DNA of 64,000 nucleotides, taken from Dickeya dianthicola NCPPB 453. Lineage in GTDB: Bacteria; Pseudomonadota; Gammaproteobacteria; Enterobacterales; Enterobacteriaceae. The DNA is taken from positions 2,182,670 to 2,246,669 of the forward strand of contig NZ_CM001841.1 in the NCBI RefSeq assembly GCF_000365305.1, given 5' to 3'. Shown in pieces: positions 10,098-18,942 of this stretch (positions within the stretch are counted from its first letter, which is position 1; each line of letters starts with the position of its first letter). The notes under the pieces were generated by a model. That model had not been told where the DNA came from and did not search any database. It saw nothing but the letters and a program-made list of their open reading frames with translations. The position numbers and the translations under genes were made by a program.

Positions 10098-10137
10098 CAC
10101 TCCCTGTTCGTTATCCCAAAGAGCAGGGTGTTTTTTC
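10098..10137 (+). terminator. Terminator after bioD2
   Basis: Imperfect inverted repeat (CACTCCCTGTTC with GAGCAGGGTG) followed by six T residues, immediately beyond the bioD2 stop. Confidence 0.7.
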
Positions 10138-10361
10138 ATATCAGCAGTTGATTATCCGTATCCGAACGCTTTTCACCAGCCTGAATGAACAACAAAAAAG
10201 GGAACCATGCCCCCCGATGAACGCCCGCCTGCTTGGGCATCAACGCATAGCATCGGTTAACGACGCGTTTTCGTTAGCGAGATTTGCCGCTCGGCGCTGC
10301 ATCCCGTCGAGGCCAGCTGATTTATCTGCCCATTACCGGGCAGATAAAGTGTGGATTAAAA

Positions 10362-10718
10362 TCAAGGGGTTACCTGGCGACCAGAGCGACGGTCAAGACA
10401 ACGTGATGAGCTGGGTTCCCAGTATGCGTTGAAGTTGGAGCTGCCTTTGCATTTCTCTTCAAGCGCTTGCGCCATATCAGCCTTGTCGAAATCCCTGTCC
10501 GCCTTATCGACCCGTTTTTCGAGATGCTTGTTGAGTTTATTACGCAAGGTGCGTGTTTCGTTCCAGTCTTCGCTGCTCTGGCGAGCTGCTTCTTTGGATA
10601 AGGCGCTGTTGCCATTATCAATAATGATATGTTGCGCTGCCTGTGCAGACTGCCAGAGGCTCAGACTCAACAGCGACGAAGTAAAAAGAAGGAGTAAATT
10701 ACGTGTTTTTTTCTGCAT
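10362..10718 (-). CDS. ynfB: YnfB family protein (DUF1283)
   Basis: 118-residue secreted protein of the YnfB/UPF0482 (DUF1283) family. Residues 1-27 form a signal peptide ending in AQA, so it should reach the periplasm. The mature part is highly charged with predicted helices (RTLRNKLNKHLEKRVDKADRDFDKADMAQ cut to its pattern), and two cysteines could form a disulfide. The function is unknown. It stands alone, as in E. coli. The 220 nt between it and the bioD2 terminator hold nothing I recognise. Confidence 0.87.
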   Translation of the reverse strand: MQKKTRNLLLLFTSSLLSLSLWQSAQAAQHIIIDNGNSALSKEAARQSSEDWNETRTLRNKLNKHLEKRVDKADRDFDKADMAQALEEKCKGSSNFNAYWEPSSSRCLDRRSGRQVTP

Positions 10719-10923
10719 GTTTCACCCAGACAGGAATTTCTGTAAATACGATCGTTGTCATAACCAAGAAATAATACGATGACTATAGCATCCGCAGCCA
10801 TAACCAAACTATAACCGACCCTGAATATTCAGGAAAACGCCTTTGCTGTTATTGGACCCCGCACTGTTGGCGTAAGGCGGGGCAATGGTTAACCGCTGCC
10901 GCGCCGAAAAGCAAAGGGCGTTA

Positions 10924-11673
10924 TTATTCGTCGCGATTGACCTTCAGGCCGCCGTAGGTTTGGCTCACCGGCATCATTTCCAGTGTGTTGATGTTGACGT
11001 GAGACGGCAGCGTCGCTACCCAGAATACCGCTTCCGTCACATCTTCCGCCGTCAGCGGGTTGGATTTGTCATAAGTTTGGCTGACCTTGGCCTCATCCCC
11101 CTTGAAACGCACGGCAGAGAATTCGGTTCCACCCACCAGACCCGGCTCAATATTGGTCACCCGCACCCGAGTGCCGGACAGGTCGGCGCGCAACCCGAGA
11201 CTAAATTGACGCACAAACGCCTTACTGGCGCCGTAGACATTCCCGCCCAGATAAGGCCAGTTTCCTGCCGTGGAGCCGATATTAATGACATGACCGGCAT
11301 TGCGCTTCACCATTTCCGGCAGCAGCGCATGGGTCATGAACACCAGCCCTTTATTGTTGGTATCGATCATGGTTTCCCAGTCGTCGGCGCTGGCTCTGTG
11401 AGCGGGCTCCAGCCCTAATGCCAAACCGGCGTTGTTGACCAGCACATCAATATTGCGCCATTCGGCAGGCAGGGAAGCGATGGCTTGCTCAATAGCCTGT
11501 CGATCGCGAACATCGAGACGCAGCGTGAGAAGCGCTGCGCCAAACTCGTCTTTCAGAGCATCGAGACGATCCTGACGGCGGCCCGTGGCGATAACCTGAT
11601 GACCTTCCTTGATAAACCGCCGGGTAATCGCCTCACCAAATCCCGCCGTTGCGCCGGTAACAAAAATAATCAT
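10924..11673 (-). CDS. ydfG: YdfG, NADP-dependent 3-hydroxy acid dehydrogenase
   Basis: Classical short-chain dehydrogenase of 249 residues (E. coli YdfG has 248). It oxidises L-allo-threonine, L-serine and 3-hydroxy acids, and RutE/YdfG-type enzymes also reduce malonic semialdehyde. The cofactor loop TGATAGFG lies at residues 6-13 and the catalytic YGASK near residue 147, preceded by the INIGST serine strand. The start at 11673 follows a GAGG site and gives the family N-terminus MIIFVTG; an in-frame codon 21 residues upstream is not supported. An AT-rich stretch without genes lies upstream. Confidence 0.94.
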   Translation of the reverse strand: MIIFVTGATAGFGEAITRRFIKEGHQVIATGRRQDRLDALKDEFGAALLTLRLDVRDRQAIEQAIASLPAEWRNIDVLVNNAGLALGLEPAHRASADDWETMIDTNNKGLVFMTHALLPEMVKRNAGHVINIGSTAGNWPYLGGNVYGASKAFVRQFSLGLRADLSGTRVRVTNIEPGLVGGTEFSAVRFKGDEAKVSQTYDKSNPLTAEDVTEAVFWVATLPSHVNINTLEMMPVSQTYGGLKVNRDE

Positions 11674-11947
11674 GCGTTTTTCCTCTTTCATTCCTGACTG
11701 CAATGATCCTGAATTAACCCAATGACGCTGTGCCACTTACTCTGTGCTACTTAACTCTGTGCCGCTTTATCGCAAAGTGCCAGCCTCATCATCTGCTGTG
11801 ACACCATCATGGCGATGAGCATACCTTAACCCTGTCGCTATCTCTATGTCAGCATTGATTTTTTCGGAAGGCTTCGCAGGTGGCGAGATATACTTGCAGT
11901 ATTTTGCAAACATCATTGTTTTTATCGTTGTCAGCCAGGATTAAGGG

Positions 11948-11971
11948 TATCGCCCCTGCTGGGGCGATACG
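11948..11971 (-). terminator. Hairpin after gpgS
   Basis: The perfect inverted repeat GTATCGCCCC/GGGGCGATAC with a 4-nt loop starts 6 nt past the gpgS stop. The following T run is weak, so it may act mainly as a 3-prime mRNA stabiliser. Confidence 0.65.
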
Positions 11972-11976
11972 ACATG

Positions 11977-13203
11977 TTATGCGTCGTTCATTTCCTGATT
12001 ATCTGCCTCAACGGCATCGTACAGCCGCTCCAGAATATCCGGGAATGCCGACTGAACCCGGTTCCAACTGGGTACAAACGGTTTATCGCCCGGACTGTCG
12101 CTGTATACCTGGCCGGACTGGGTAATGACATCGGCAAACAACTCTACTGCCGATTCTTCGGTATGTCGGTCAAAATGCAGGCCGTTCATGCGCGCATCGT
12201 GCTCAAACGAATCGATCATATCCAGCGCGGTGCGGTAGTAAGTGGCGCGCAGCACCCGAAATGAGTCGGTAGTAATGTTGACGCCCTGAATCGCCAGTTT
12301 GCGGTACAGCGCTTTGGTGATGTCCATCGCCATGCGCTGTAGCCCGGAACTGGGGTCGTTTTCCGACATCGGTTGATGTTTATGATCGTAATTATCGGCG
12401 ATATCCACCTGGCAGATACGGCTGGTCGCCGTTCCGCGATGGATTTCCGACAACATCCCGATCTCCAGCCCCCAGTCGCTGGGGATGCGCAGATTACGCA
12501 GTACGTGGCTGCGCATAGCGAATTCGCCAGATAACGGATAACGGAAACTGCGCATATATTCGAGGTAATCTGAATTGCCGTAAACGCTTTGCAGCGATTT
12601 CAGCAACGGGAATACCAGTAGCCGGCCGACACGCCCGTTCAATTTTCCCTCGGCTACCCGGGCGTAGTAGCCCTTGCAAAAGTCGTAGTGAAAATGGGGA
12701 TTGGCGATCGGGTAGAGCAGACGGGCCAGCATGGCGCGATCATAGGTGACAATGTCACAATCATGTAGTGCAATACACGCGGTACGGCGCGATGCCAGGG
12801 TATAACCGACGCAAAACCAGACATTACGGCCTTTTCCCTGTTCCATCGGTGCCAGAGCCTTATCGGCCAGTTCCTGACTGAGCCGGGTCAGACGGGGACC
12901 GTCATTCCACAAAATGCGATGCCGCTGTGGGAGACGGGAAAAGAATTGCCGGGCAAACAGAAACTGATCGCGGTCCGCCCGATCAAGCCCGATGACAATT
13001 TCAGACAGATAGGGCACCTGGGCCAACATATCGACAATCTTATCCAGCGCCGGTCCTTCCAGCTCTGAAAACAGGGAAGGGAGGATCAGCCCCATGCTGC
13101 TCTGGCCAGAAAACACCTGTAGCTCGTACTCCAGTTCCTCTACGCTGCGTCGGGTAAGGTTATGAAAGTTGGTAACAATACCATCTTGATAAAATTCGCT
13201 CAT
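11977..13203 (-). CDS. gpgS: Glucosyl-3-phosphoglycerate synthase
   Basis: Retaining glycosyltransferase of the GT81/MpgS-GpgS type, 408 residues. It probably transfers glucose from a nucleotide sugar to 3-phosphoglycerate, the first step to the compatible solute alpha-glucosylglycerate. The metal-binding DxD is D148-C-D150 in LHDCDIVTYD, and SDWGLEIGMLSE is the conserved acceptor-site block. Its partner phosphatase lies 18 nt upstream in the same operon. Glucosylglycerate is, as I recall, a known osmolyte of Erwinia chrysanthemi under salt and nitrogen stress. The start has a good GAGGAG site. A mannosyl donor cannot be excluded from sequence alone. Confidence 0.85.
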   Translation of the reverse strand: MSEFYQDGIVTNFHNLTRRSVEELEYELQVFSGQSSMGLILPSLFSELEGPALDKIVDMLAQVPYLSEIVIGLDRADRDQFLFARQFFSRLPQRHRILWNDGPRLTRLSQELADKALAPMEQGKGRNVWFCVGYTLASRRTACIALHDCDIVTYDRAMLARLLYPIANPHFHYDFCKGYYARVAEGKLNGRVGRLLVFPLLKSLQSVYGNSDYLEYMRSFRYPLSGEFAMRSHVLRNLRIPSDWGLEIGMLSEIHRGTATSRICQVDIADNYDHKHQPMSENDPSSGLQRMAMDITKALYRKLAIQGVNITTDSFRVLRATYYRTALDMIDSFEHDARMNGLHFDRHTEESAVELFADVITQSGQVYSDSPGDKPFVPSWNRVQSAFPDILERLYDAVEADNQEMNDA

Positions 13204-13221
13204 GTTGCTGCTCCTCGCTTG

Positions 13222-14049
13222 TCAATCAAGCAGTTCAGCCCCATAACGGCTGAGAAAATAGGTTAACCCTTCACTCCAGCCAGCCGGTCCGGCAGCCTGG
13301 GTGCGATAGGACTGACCACAAAAGCAAGGTGACAACGTCACTTTATTGTTGACGTGTCCCTTAATGATCACGGCATAGTCAGTGGCTTCCAGCAACGAAA
13401 TATCGTTTGGCCCATCGCCTAAGCCGAGGGTGACCAGCGGTGAGTTACCCGTCGATTCAATCTGTTGCTTCAGCCAGTTCACGGCGACGCCTTTACTGAT
13501 GCCTTCATGCATCACATGAAAAAAGCGGCCGCCTTCGGTCACCGACAGCTGCTTTTGGGTCAGACACGCCCTAAACATTGCCAGTGATGCCGAATCCCCT
13601 TGCCACAGCACGGGTTCTGAGCCGGTGCGTTGGCGAGCCAGTGCCGCTTGCGACAGCGTCAGGCCGGTGACTGCCGCCACCGCGGCATCGTCCATATCGG
13701 CAAAACCACAGAACAGAAAACCATGCAGCTCGCGTAAGGCCTGTAACTGTCGACAAATATCAGGATAAGTACGGCAAGTGGGCGGTACGAATGTGTGTTT
13801 TTGCCACGATGCTGGCAGCAGAATATGAGCGCCGTTCTCCGCGATGGCGGGCATATCGTGTAATGCCAGTTCCTGCTGAATCGGCATAATTTCTGCCGCT
13901 GTTTTGCTGGTCGTGATAACCACCGGCACACGGTGGGATCTCAGCCGGTTTAGCCACGGGCGAGCCTCATCCCAGCGGTAGGTATTGTGGTCCAGCAGTG
14001 AACCATCAAGATCGGTAAAAATGACCCATTTTTTAGTCACTTCAGGCAT
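13222..14049 (-). CDS. gpgP: Glucosyl/mannosyl-3-phosphoglycerate phosphatase
   Basis: HAD-superfamily phosphatase of 275 residues, Cof-type with a MpgP/YedP-like cap. The nucleophile motif is DLDGSLLDH (D13, D15), motif II lies in TTSKTA, and motif IV is GLGDGPNDISLL. It should remove the phosphate from glucosyl-3-phosphoglycerate to release glucosylglycerate. It is the first gene of a two-gene operon with gpgS. The ATG follows TAGGAG. Sequence does not distinguish glucosyl from mannosyl substrate; the GpgS-like neighbour favours glucosyl. Confidence 0.83.
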   Translation of the reverse strand: MPEVTKKWVIFTDLDGSLLDHNTYRWDEARPWLNRLRSHRVPVVITTSKTAAEIMPIQQELALHDMPAIAENGAHILLPASWQKHTFVPPTCRTYPDICRQLQALRELHGFLFCGFADMDDAAVAAVTGLTLSQAALARQRTGSEPVLWQGDSASLAMFRACLTQKQLSVTEGGRFFHVMHEGISKGVAVNWLKQQIESTGNSPLVTLGLGDGPNDISLLEATDYAVIIKGHVNNKVTLSPCFCGQSYRTQAAGPAGWSEGLTYFLSRYGAELLD

Positions 14050-14358
14050 TTCGTCTCCTATGGGCGCTCGACAGGTAGTGATTTATCCAGAGTACGGCAC
14101 AAGACAAACTGACATGCGGGTCGGTCGGGCGGGAAACGCTATTTGACTGATTATTTTGATGGAAATAATTTAATAGTTTTATTAAGCCTATGCATAGATC
14201 GCAATTTTCGCAAATTCAGCATTCCAGGGGCCCGACCTAGAGGCTTGAAGGCGTTAGCCTCATGGCTTCATCATCTCGGGTAAAACATCCTGTCTGCCTA
14301 ACACTTGCCCATTAATAACCATTTGGATATAATTAAACCCCCAAATGGGAGATTGCTC
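14050..14358. other. Divergent spacer upstream of gpgP and the antitoxin
   Basis: About 310 nt with no credible gene. It is AT-rich near gpgP (a likely promoter for the osmolyte operon) and has a GGGGCCCGACC patch near 14228. The ATTAAACCCCCAAATGGGAG stretch before the antitoxin contains its ribosome site. Confidence 0.5.
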
Positions 14359-14802
14359 ATGAAAACATTTAGCTTATCCACGACACAGACCCGGCCGCCA
14401 CGCTTGTGGCAGGTTGCGGGGTTAAACAATTCTGATGGTGTAGCACTGCTGGGCCAGATTAACGAAGGCCTTGATGGCACAGTTGCAAACGTGATCATTG
14501 ACTGGGCAAAGATCACGCAGAACGACCTGCGCAAAATGTCCGGTATACCGTCCACGACATTCAGTCGTAGCCGGAAAGCCCGATTCACCGCCGACCAAAG
14601 TGAGCGACTGGTGCGCATTATTCGCGTTATAGATCGGGCTGTAGAACTGTTCGAGGGTGATAAAGACGAGGCCCAGAAATGGTTGAATGAGCCAAACAGA
14701 GCACTGAGCTGGAAAGTGCCAGCGGAACTGATGGCCTCCGAAACCGGCGCTTACGAGGTCATGAAATTGATTACACGCCTGGAGCATGGGGCATACTCTT
14801 GA
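14359..14802 (+). CDS. Xre/ParS-type antitoxin of a RES system
   Basis: 147-residue antitoxin of the MbcA/ParS/Xre family. A Cro-like helix-turn-helix lies in the middle (TQNDLRKMSGIPSTTFSR) and a C-terminal toxin-binding DUF2384-type helical domain follows, with the typical ...KWLNEPNRALSWKVPAELM motif, in which the antitoxin tail occupies the toxin active site. The start at 14359 follows GGGAG. It overlaps the toxin by 4 nt, so the pair is translated together. By family behaviour the antitoxin or the complex represses the operon promoter. Confidence 0.88.
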   Translation: MKTFSLSTTQTRPPRLWQVAGLNNSDGVALLGQINEGLDGTVANVIIDWAKITQNDLRKMSGIPSTTFSRSRKARFTADQSERLVRIIRVIDRAVELFEGDKDEAQKWLNEPNRALSWKVPAELMASETGAYEVMKLITRLEHGAYS

Positions 14803-15269
14803 TTCTCTACAGGCTGACCAAGACAAAATATCTTTCTACAGTCTGGACGGGATATGGGGCAAAAGAGGCAGGAGGTCGCTGGAACAGTGTAGGTGTCTCG
14901 ATGGTATATGTGTCTGAAACAGCATCGCTTACGATGCTTGAGACGCTTGTACATCTGCATGCTGCACATATTCTGGATTATTATACTCTGCTGCGTATTG
15001 ATGTCCCTGATGACCATATTCAGAGCGTCAATATGAACGACTTGCCAGAAAATTGGGCTGAAGAAGACGCGCCGCCTGAGCTTGCTGCTTACGGTGATGC
15101 TTGGTGCTTTACCAAAAGTTCGATAGCCTTGCGTGTCCCCAGCACTTTATCTCCCGTGGAATTTAACTACCTTTTAAACCCCGAGCACCCTGACTTCTCC
15201 TCGATCATCCAGAACGCTGACACCATTCCGTTCCAGTTTGATAGCAGGCTGAAACCGGCGATTAAATAG
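14799..15269 (+). CDS. RES-domain toxin
   Basis: 156-residue RES-domain protein. Characterised members degrade NAD+ (phosphorolysis or ADP-ribosyl transfer) and stop growth. The conserved features are an early arginine in YRLTKTKY, the GGRWNSVGVSMVYVSET block, and the glutamate in TMLETLVHL. It starts at a TTG whose last base begins the antitoxin stop (TTGA overlap), with a GGAG about 15 nt upstream, so initiation is probably coupled to the antitoxin. It lies about 350 nt from dif. Confidence 0.86.
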   Translation: MILYRLTKTKYLSTVWTGYGAKEAGGRWNSVGVSMVYVSETASLTMLETLVHLHAAHILDYYTLLRIDVPDDHIQSVNMNDLPENWAEEDAPPELAAYGDAWCFTKSSIALRVPSTLSPVEFNYLLNPEHPDFSSIIQNADTIPFQFDSRLKPAIK

Positions 15270-15616
15270 CGCTTATGTTTGATAAGCGCTTGAGTGTACC
15301 CCGGGGCAACAAGAATACCGGCAAAGATGTGGTTACTGTCATCAAAGAAAGTCCTTTCTGGAAGAAGCGGGAGCGTATCATCAACCTCCGCCGCAAGGCG
15401 GGGGTACATTTTTACTATGTCGTCCTGCGATCTATGTCGTCCTGCAGAATTTTGATGCGGTTTATTTCTCTCAAAGTAAACAGTCCTGAGCTTTCTGCGC
15501 TCATGGCCATTTCTCCAGGAAGTTTCCTTTTCTTTAACCCCCCGGAAAAAGAAAGATTATAAAAACCCCACAGAGATAATGTAGCGCAGACATTAGGATT
15601 GAGCCTCTACAATCTT
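15270..15616. other. Spacer between the RES toxin and dif
   Basis: About 350 nt containing only a 95-codon reading frame (15275-15562) with no ribosome site, no recognisable domain and an unusual composition. I treat it as non-coding or degraded DNA of unknown origin. Confidence 0.45.
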
Positions 15617-15644
15617 GGTTCGCATAATGTATATTATGTTAAAT
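15617..15644 (+). other. dif site for XerCD chromosome-dimer resolution
   Basis: A 28-bp match to the E. coli dif site with a single difference: XerC arm GGTTCGCATAA (E. coli GGTGCGCATAA), central TGTATA, XerD arm TTATGTTAAAT. This is where XerC and XerD resolve chromosome dimers under FtsK control, and it marks the replichore junction. It lies between two outward-facing Ter sites. Such sites are also used by integrative elements that exploit Xer recombination. Confidence 0.96.
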
Positions 15645-15978
15645 TACGCGCAATGCATAAACTGAACGGTATGAGCGCATGATGCCTGGATCAGACGAAA
15701 GCTTTTCGACGACGAGTTTGCGACAGCTCAGCGTAAAGATCATCCGCGAGGCACCGGCCCCCTTGATCTGAAAAGCTATTGCGCCCTTCCCCATCTGGTT
15801 GTCTCCTCGGAAGGAGATCCGTTTACCGGCTTTGTCGATCAGACGCTGGCCGGTCTGGGATACCATTGCTTTATGCTGCGGGCCTTCAGCCGTGATATCA
15901 GGTTTTAACACCGGAACGTCATAACTTAAGTCCTGTTGGGCCAATCGCCTGAATGTGTTCCCAGCCGGGTTGCTAAAA
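15645..15978. other. Spacer right of dif
   Basis: About 330 nt. A 101-codon minus-strand frame (15639-15944) ends inside the XerD arm of dif; it has no recognised domain or convincing ribosome site and is not called as a gene. It could be the remains of DNA once inserted at dif. Confidence 0.4.
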
Positions 15979-16983
15979 TCACACCACTTTCCTTAAGTAA
16001 GGGATTCTTTTTATAAAAAAAACCGCAATAACACAACACGAGAAAACCATAATAGACATCAATGGTATAGATATGGCGGAGTAGTAAATCCATCGCTTCG
16101 CGGCCAGATAATAAAAAAACTCAATAAAAACAGGATGAATCAAATAAATGCCCAGGCTAATGTCAGAGAAGAATTTCAATTTATTGTTGTGAGATTGTTT
16201 CAAATGAAAAAACTTCAAAATCCACATAAAAGAAATAGACATAAGTATGACATTAAAGCTTAAATAATTATAAAAATAAAGCCCCACTCCCTTTCCTGCA
16301 ATCGACGATAATAAATAGCAGCATGTACAAGTTAAAATCAGTGAGACTAAAAATAGAAACACATAGAATGAAAGCGGTTTCGTTGTGCTTTTTCTTGCTA
16401 TCAAGTGACCACAAATGTAGTACGGGATATAATAAATAAACTCACTAATAAATAAAAAATCCCGATTACCGATCAAAAAATTATACATATCATTCAACGA
16501 GCAAAACACAAACATCAGGAAGACAAAAAACAACAAGGTTTCTTCGCGCGCATTAACTATCAAAATCCTAATGAGTGGAGTAAATACATAGAGCCCTATT
16601 ATCATATACAAAAACCACATATGGTAATAAGGTCTTCCATTTATGATGTTTTTTAATATGTTATCCTCCCCCTCGCCATTAAATCTGGACTTTACAATCC
16701 CTATAAAAATAAATAATAATGACCAAAATAGTAATGGAATCACTATTTTCATCATTCTTTTTTTGTAAAAATCGGATAGACTGTCGACCTTTTCAGGGGA
16801 GAGCAATAGCGCCCCGCTAATCATGATAAAAACTGGAACACACCAACGAACTAATGAGTCATATAAATTACCAGCCCACCAGGGAAAAGTCCCCAGTTCG
16901 GCCAGGGCCACAGTATAAGCAGAGACATGCAACACAATGACAGCGAAAGTTGAAAAAATTCTAGCTATATAGATCCATTCCAT
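15979..16983 (-). CDS. Acyltransferase 3 family membrane protein
   Basis: 334-residue integral membrane O-acyltransferase of the acyltransferase-3 (OafA/WecH-like) family, with about ten hydrophobic segments. The early helix bears the conserved histidine (IVLHVSAY), followed by the RWCVPVFIMISGALLL block, and YHMWFLYMIIGLYVFTPL is a family hallmark. Such enzymes acetylate surface polysaccharides, LPS or exported small molecules. The gene is much more AT-rich than its surroundings and stands alone 350 nt from dif, which suggests recent transfer. The acceptor is unknown. Confidence 0.8.
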   Translation of the reverse strand: MEWIYIARIFSTFAVIVLHVSAYTVALAELGTFPWWAGNLYDSLVRWCVPVFIMISGALLLSPEKVDSLSDFYKKRMMKIVIPLLFWSLLFIFIGIVKSRFNGEGEDNILKNIINGRPYYHMWFLYMIIGLYVFTPLIRILIVNAREETLLFFVFLMFVFCSLNDMYNFLIGNRDFLFISEFIYYIPYYICGHLIARKSTTKPLSFYVFLFLVSLILTCTCCYLLSSIAGKGVGLYFYNYLSFNVILMSISFMWILKFFHLKQSHNNKLKFFSDISLGIYLIHPVFIEFFYYLAAKRWIYYSAISIPLMSIMVFSCCVIAVFFIKRIPYLRKVV

Positions 16984-17674
16984 TTTATTATGTTCTCTTT
17001 GTTAGATTTTTCATAAAAATAATAAACGGTATATTATTTCTATAGATAATAATTATAACTTATCCCAACCAATAAGCGTTCATTAGCGTAACCGGTTTAT
17101 ACCCGGATAGCTCATTTTTAACGGACAAGGGGATTGTCCGGATCAGTGGACGAACGTAGGCGTAACCCAGAGTATATGAAGATATCGAGGATTACCCAGG
17201 TTAAAAAGTGACAATTAAAATAATCCTAACGGGATAATAGCTTAATCATATCACAGTAAAAATAGCATTCCACGCATATACCCAAAATAATTCGAGTTGG
17301 GGGAAGGCGGCAAGAGAGTGACAAATTCGTTGGAACGAATTTGTCCAGCCAACGGCTGGCCTCCGGTGAGAGACAGGATGTCTCTCATTTTCACCGCGGA
17401 CATGCCACCCTTGCTGATGGCGAAGCGGTGTCAACAATACCGCTTATCATTTACTGACGGCTGGATTGCCGGCGCAACCGCCTGGGCTCTGTTAGCTGAT
17501 GAGTTCCTCCCACGAGAGATAGACATTCTTTGATAACTATATGAGTATACCCGCCGATAACTGGATAGCTTTTTGAACACCGGTAAGAAAGCAATAATTA
17601 ATGACCTCTTCCTGGCCTCACAAATGCTGTATCAATAACTATTTTAATAAATTTGAATGGTTAGGAGACTGGCG
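16984..17674. repeat. Gene-free stretch with palindromic repeat fragments
   Basis: No credible gene in about 690 nt. From about 17277 there is a TATACCCAAAATAATTCGAG...GGAAGGCGGCAAG segment like one end of the palindromic repeat seen at 32711-32882. It is followed by small hairpins: ACAAATTCGTT/AACGAATTTGT (about 17320-17343), CCAGCC/GGCTGG, and AGAGACA/TGTCTCT. The first part is AT-rich. Confidence 0.5.
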
Positions 17675-18636
17675 ATGAAAAACTCACACGTTAACCTCCC
17701 CGCGGGTTACTTTGGCATAGTCCTTGGCATCATAGGATTGGGATTTTCCTGGCGGTTCGCCGCTACCATATGGCCTGTCACAACCATACCCGCTAATACT
17801 CTCATTTTTATGGCAATAATCATATGGGTGCTTTTGATGTCGGCTCTGATTGTGAGGGTGGTCCGGCACGTTGACAGTCTTCTTCAGGAGATCAGGCATC
17901 CACTCAAAAGCAGTTTTGTGAGTCTGGTGCCGGCAACGTCCATGCTGGTCGCGATAGGGATTGCGCCGTGGAATTACCCGATAGCTCTCGGCCTTTTTCT
18001 GATAGCGGTTGCTATCCAACTCACCTACTCAGCCAGGCAAACCGCTGGGTTATGGAAGGGGAAGCATCCCAAAGAAGCCACCACGCCGGGGCTGTATCTT
18101 CCTACCGTCGCGAATAATTTTATCAGTGCAATGGCATGTGGGGCGCTGGGGTTCCAGGATGTCGGGATCCTGTTTCTCGGGGCCGGTATTTTTTCCTGGC
18201 TCAGTCTTGAGCCCGCCATCCTGAGTCGGTTACGAAATCTTGATGAAATGTCCCCGGCGGTACGAACGTCGCTCGGTATTCAGATGGCTCCGGCTTTTGT
18301 GGCCTGTAGCGCCTGGTTAAGCGTGAATGGCGTAAATTACTATTCGGTTATGGTCTGTTACAGATGCTGTTTATGATACAGATGCTGTTTATGATAAGGC
18401 TGCTTCCCTGGTACTGCTCCCAACCATTTAATCCCTCATTCTGGAGTTTCTCATTTGGCGTCGCGTCGCTGGCGACAACCTCCATTCGGCTGGGATATGC
18501 TGCACCGGGCGGCGCATTATACTGGATGGCATTCCCGTTGTTTATTGCCTCTAATGTTGTTATCGCTCTCCTTGTCATAAAAACAGTGTCCCTGTTATTC
18601 AGTGGGGAATTAATCGTCAGGGAAAACAGTCACTGA
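17675..18636 (+). pseudogene. tehA: Frameshifted tehA (SLAC1/TDT family transporter)
   Basis: TehA-type membrane protein, a relative of plant SLAC1 anion channels linked to tellurite and dicarboxylate transport. The first frame (ATG 17675 after AGGAG) gives helices 1 to about 8 and stops at 18374-18376. The family sequence continues in another frame ([21 protein letters not shown]...) to 18636. A TCGGTTATG tract at about 18344 is where I infer a 13-nt deletion between two copies of that motif. Just beyond it is an exact 18-bp tandem duplication (about 18359-18394). The gene should be non-functional unless frameshifting restores it. Confidence 0.85.
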
Positions 18637-18942
18637 CCTGCTATTTCCCCGCGATTAAAAATAGCAATGACCTGATGCCCAGTTGTCAGGATAATACGGT
18701 ATAATTTTCAATTGAAGATTATGAATATCATGGTGTTGCATCACATGATTTCTCTATTTATTCCTTCTGGCGCGATATTTAATCCGCGTAATGACAAATG
18801 ATTTCTTTATTTATGATGAATGATTATTTGATTAATTTATTTTAGGATTTATCTTATTCACTGAAATGTAAATATTGAACAATGTTTAACGTGAAGCAGG
18901 ATGTGCTTCTGATCTTACATCAAATAATATATGGACGTGAAT
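18637..18942. other. AT-rich region upstream of the expansin
   Basis: About 300 nt of strongly AT-rich DNA, likely the expansin promoter region. I saw no clear KdgR palindrome (TGAAA-N-TTTCA) or other operator. Confidence 0.4.

Noticed and set aside
15275..15562. 95-codon plus-strand reading frame between the toxin gene and dif
   Set aside because: No ribosome site, no recognisable domain and odd composition; probably chance or debris.
15639..15944. 101-codon minus-strand frame ending in dif
   Set aside because: No motif and no good start; its end is simply dif sequence. Kept only as possible debris.
17029..17042. GTATATTATTTCT as a possible second dif-like site right of the acyltransferase
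   Set aside because: Only about ten bases match and both Xer arms are poor; not enough to claim a dif-bounded element.
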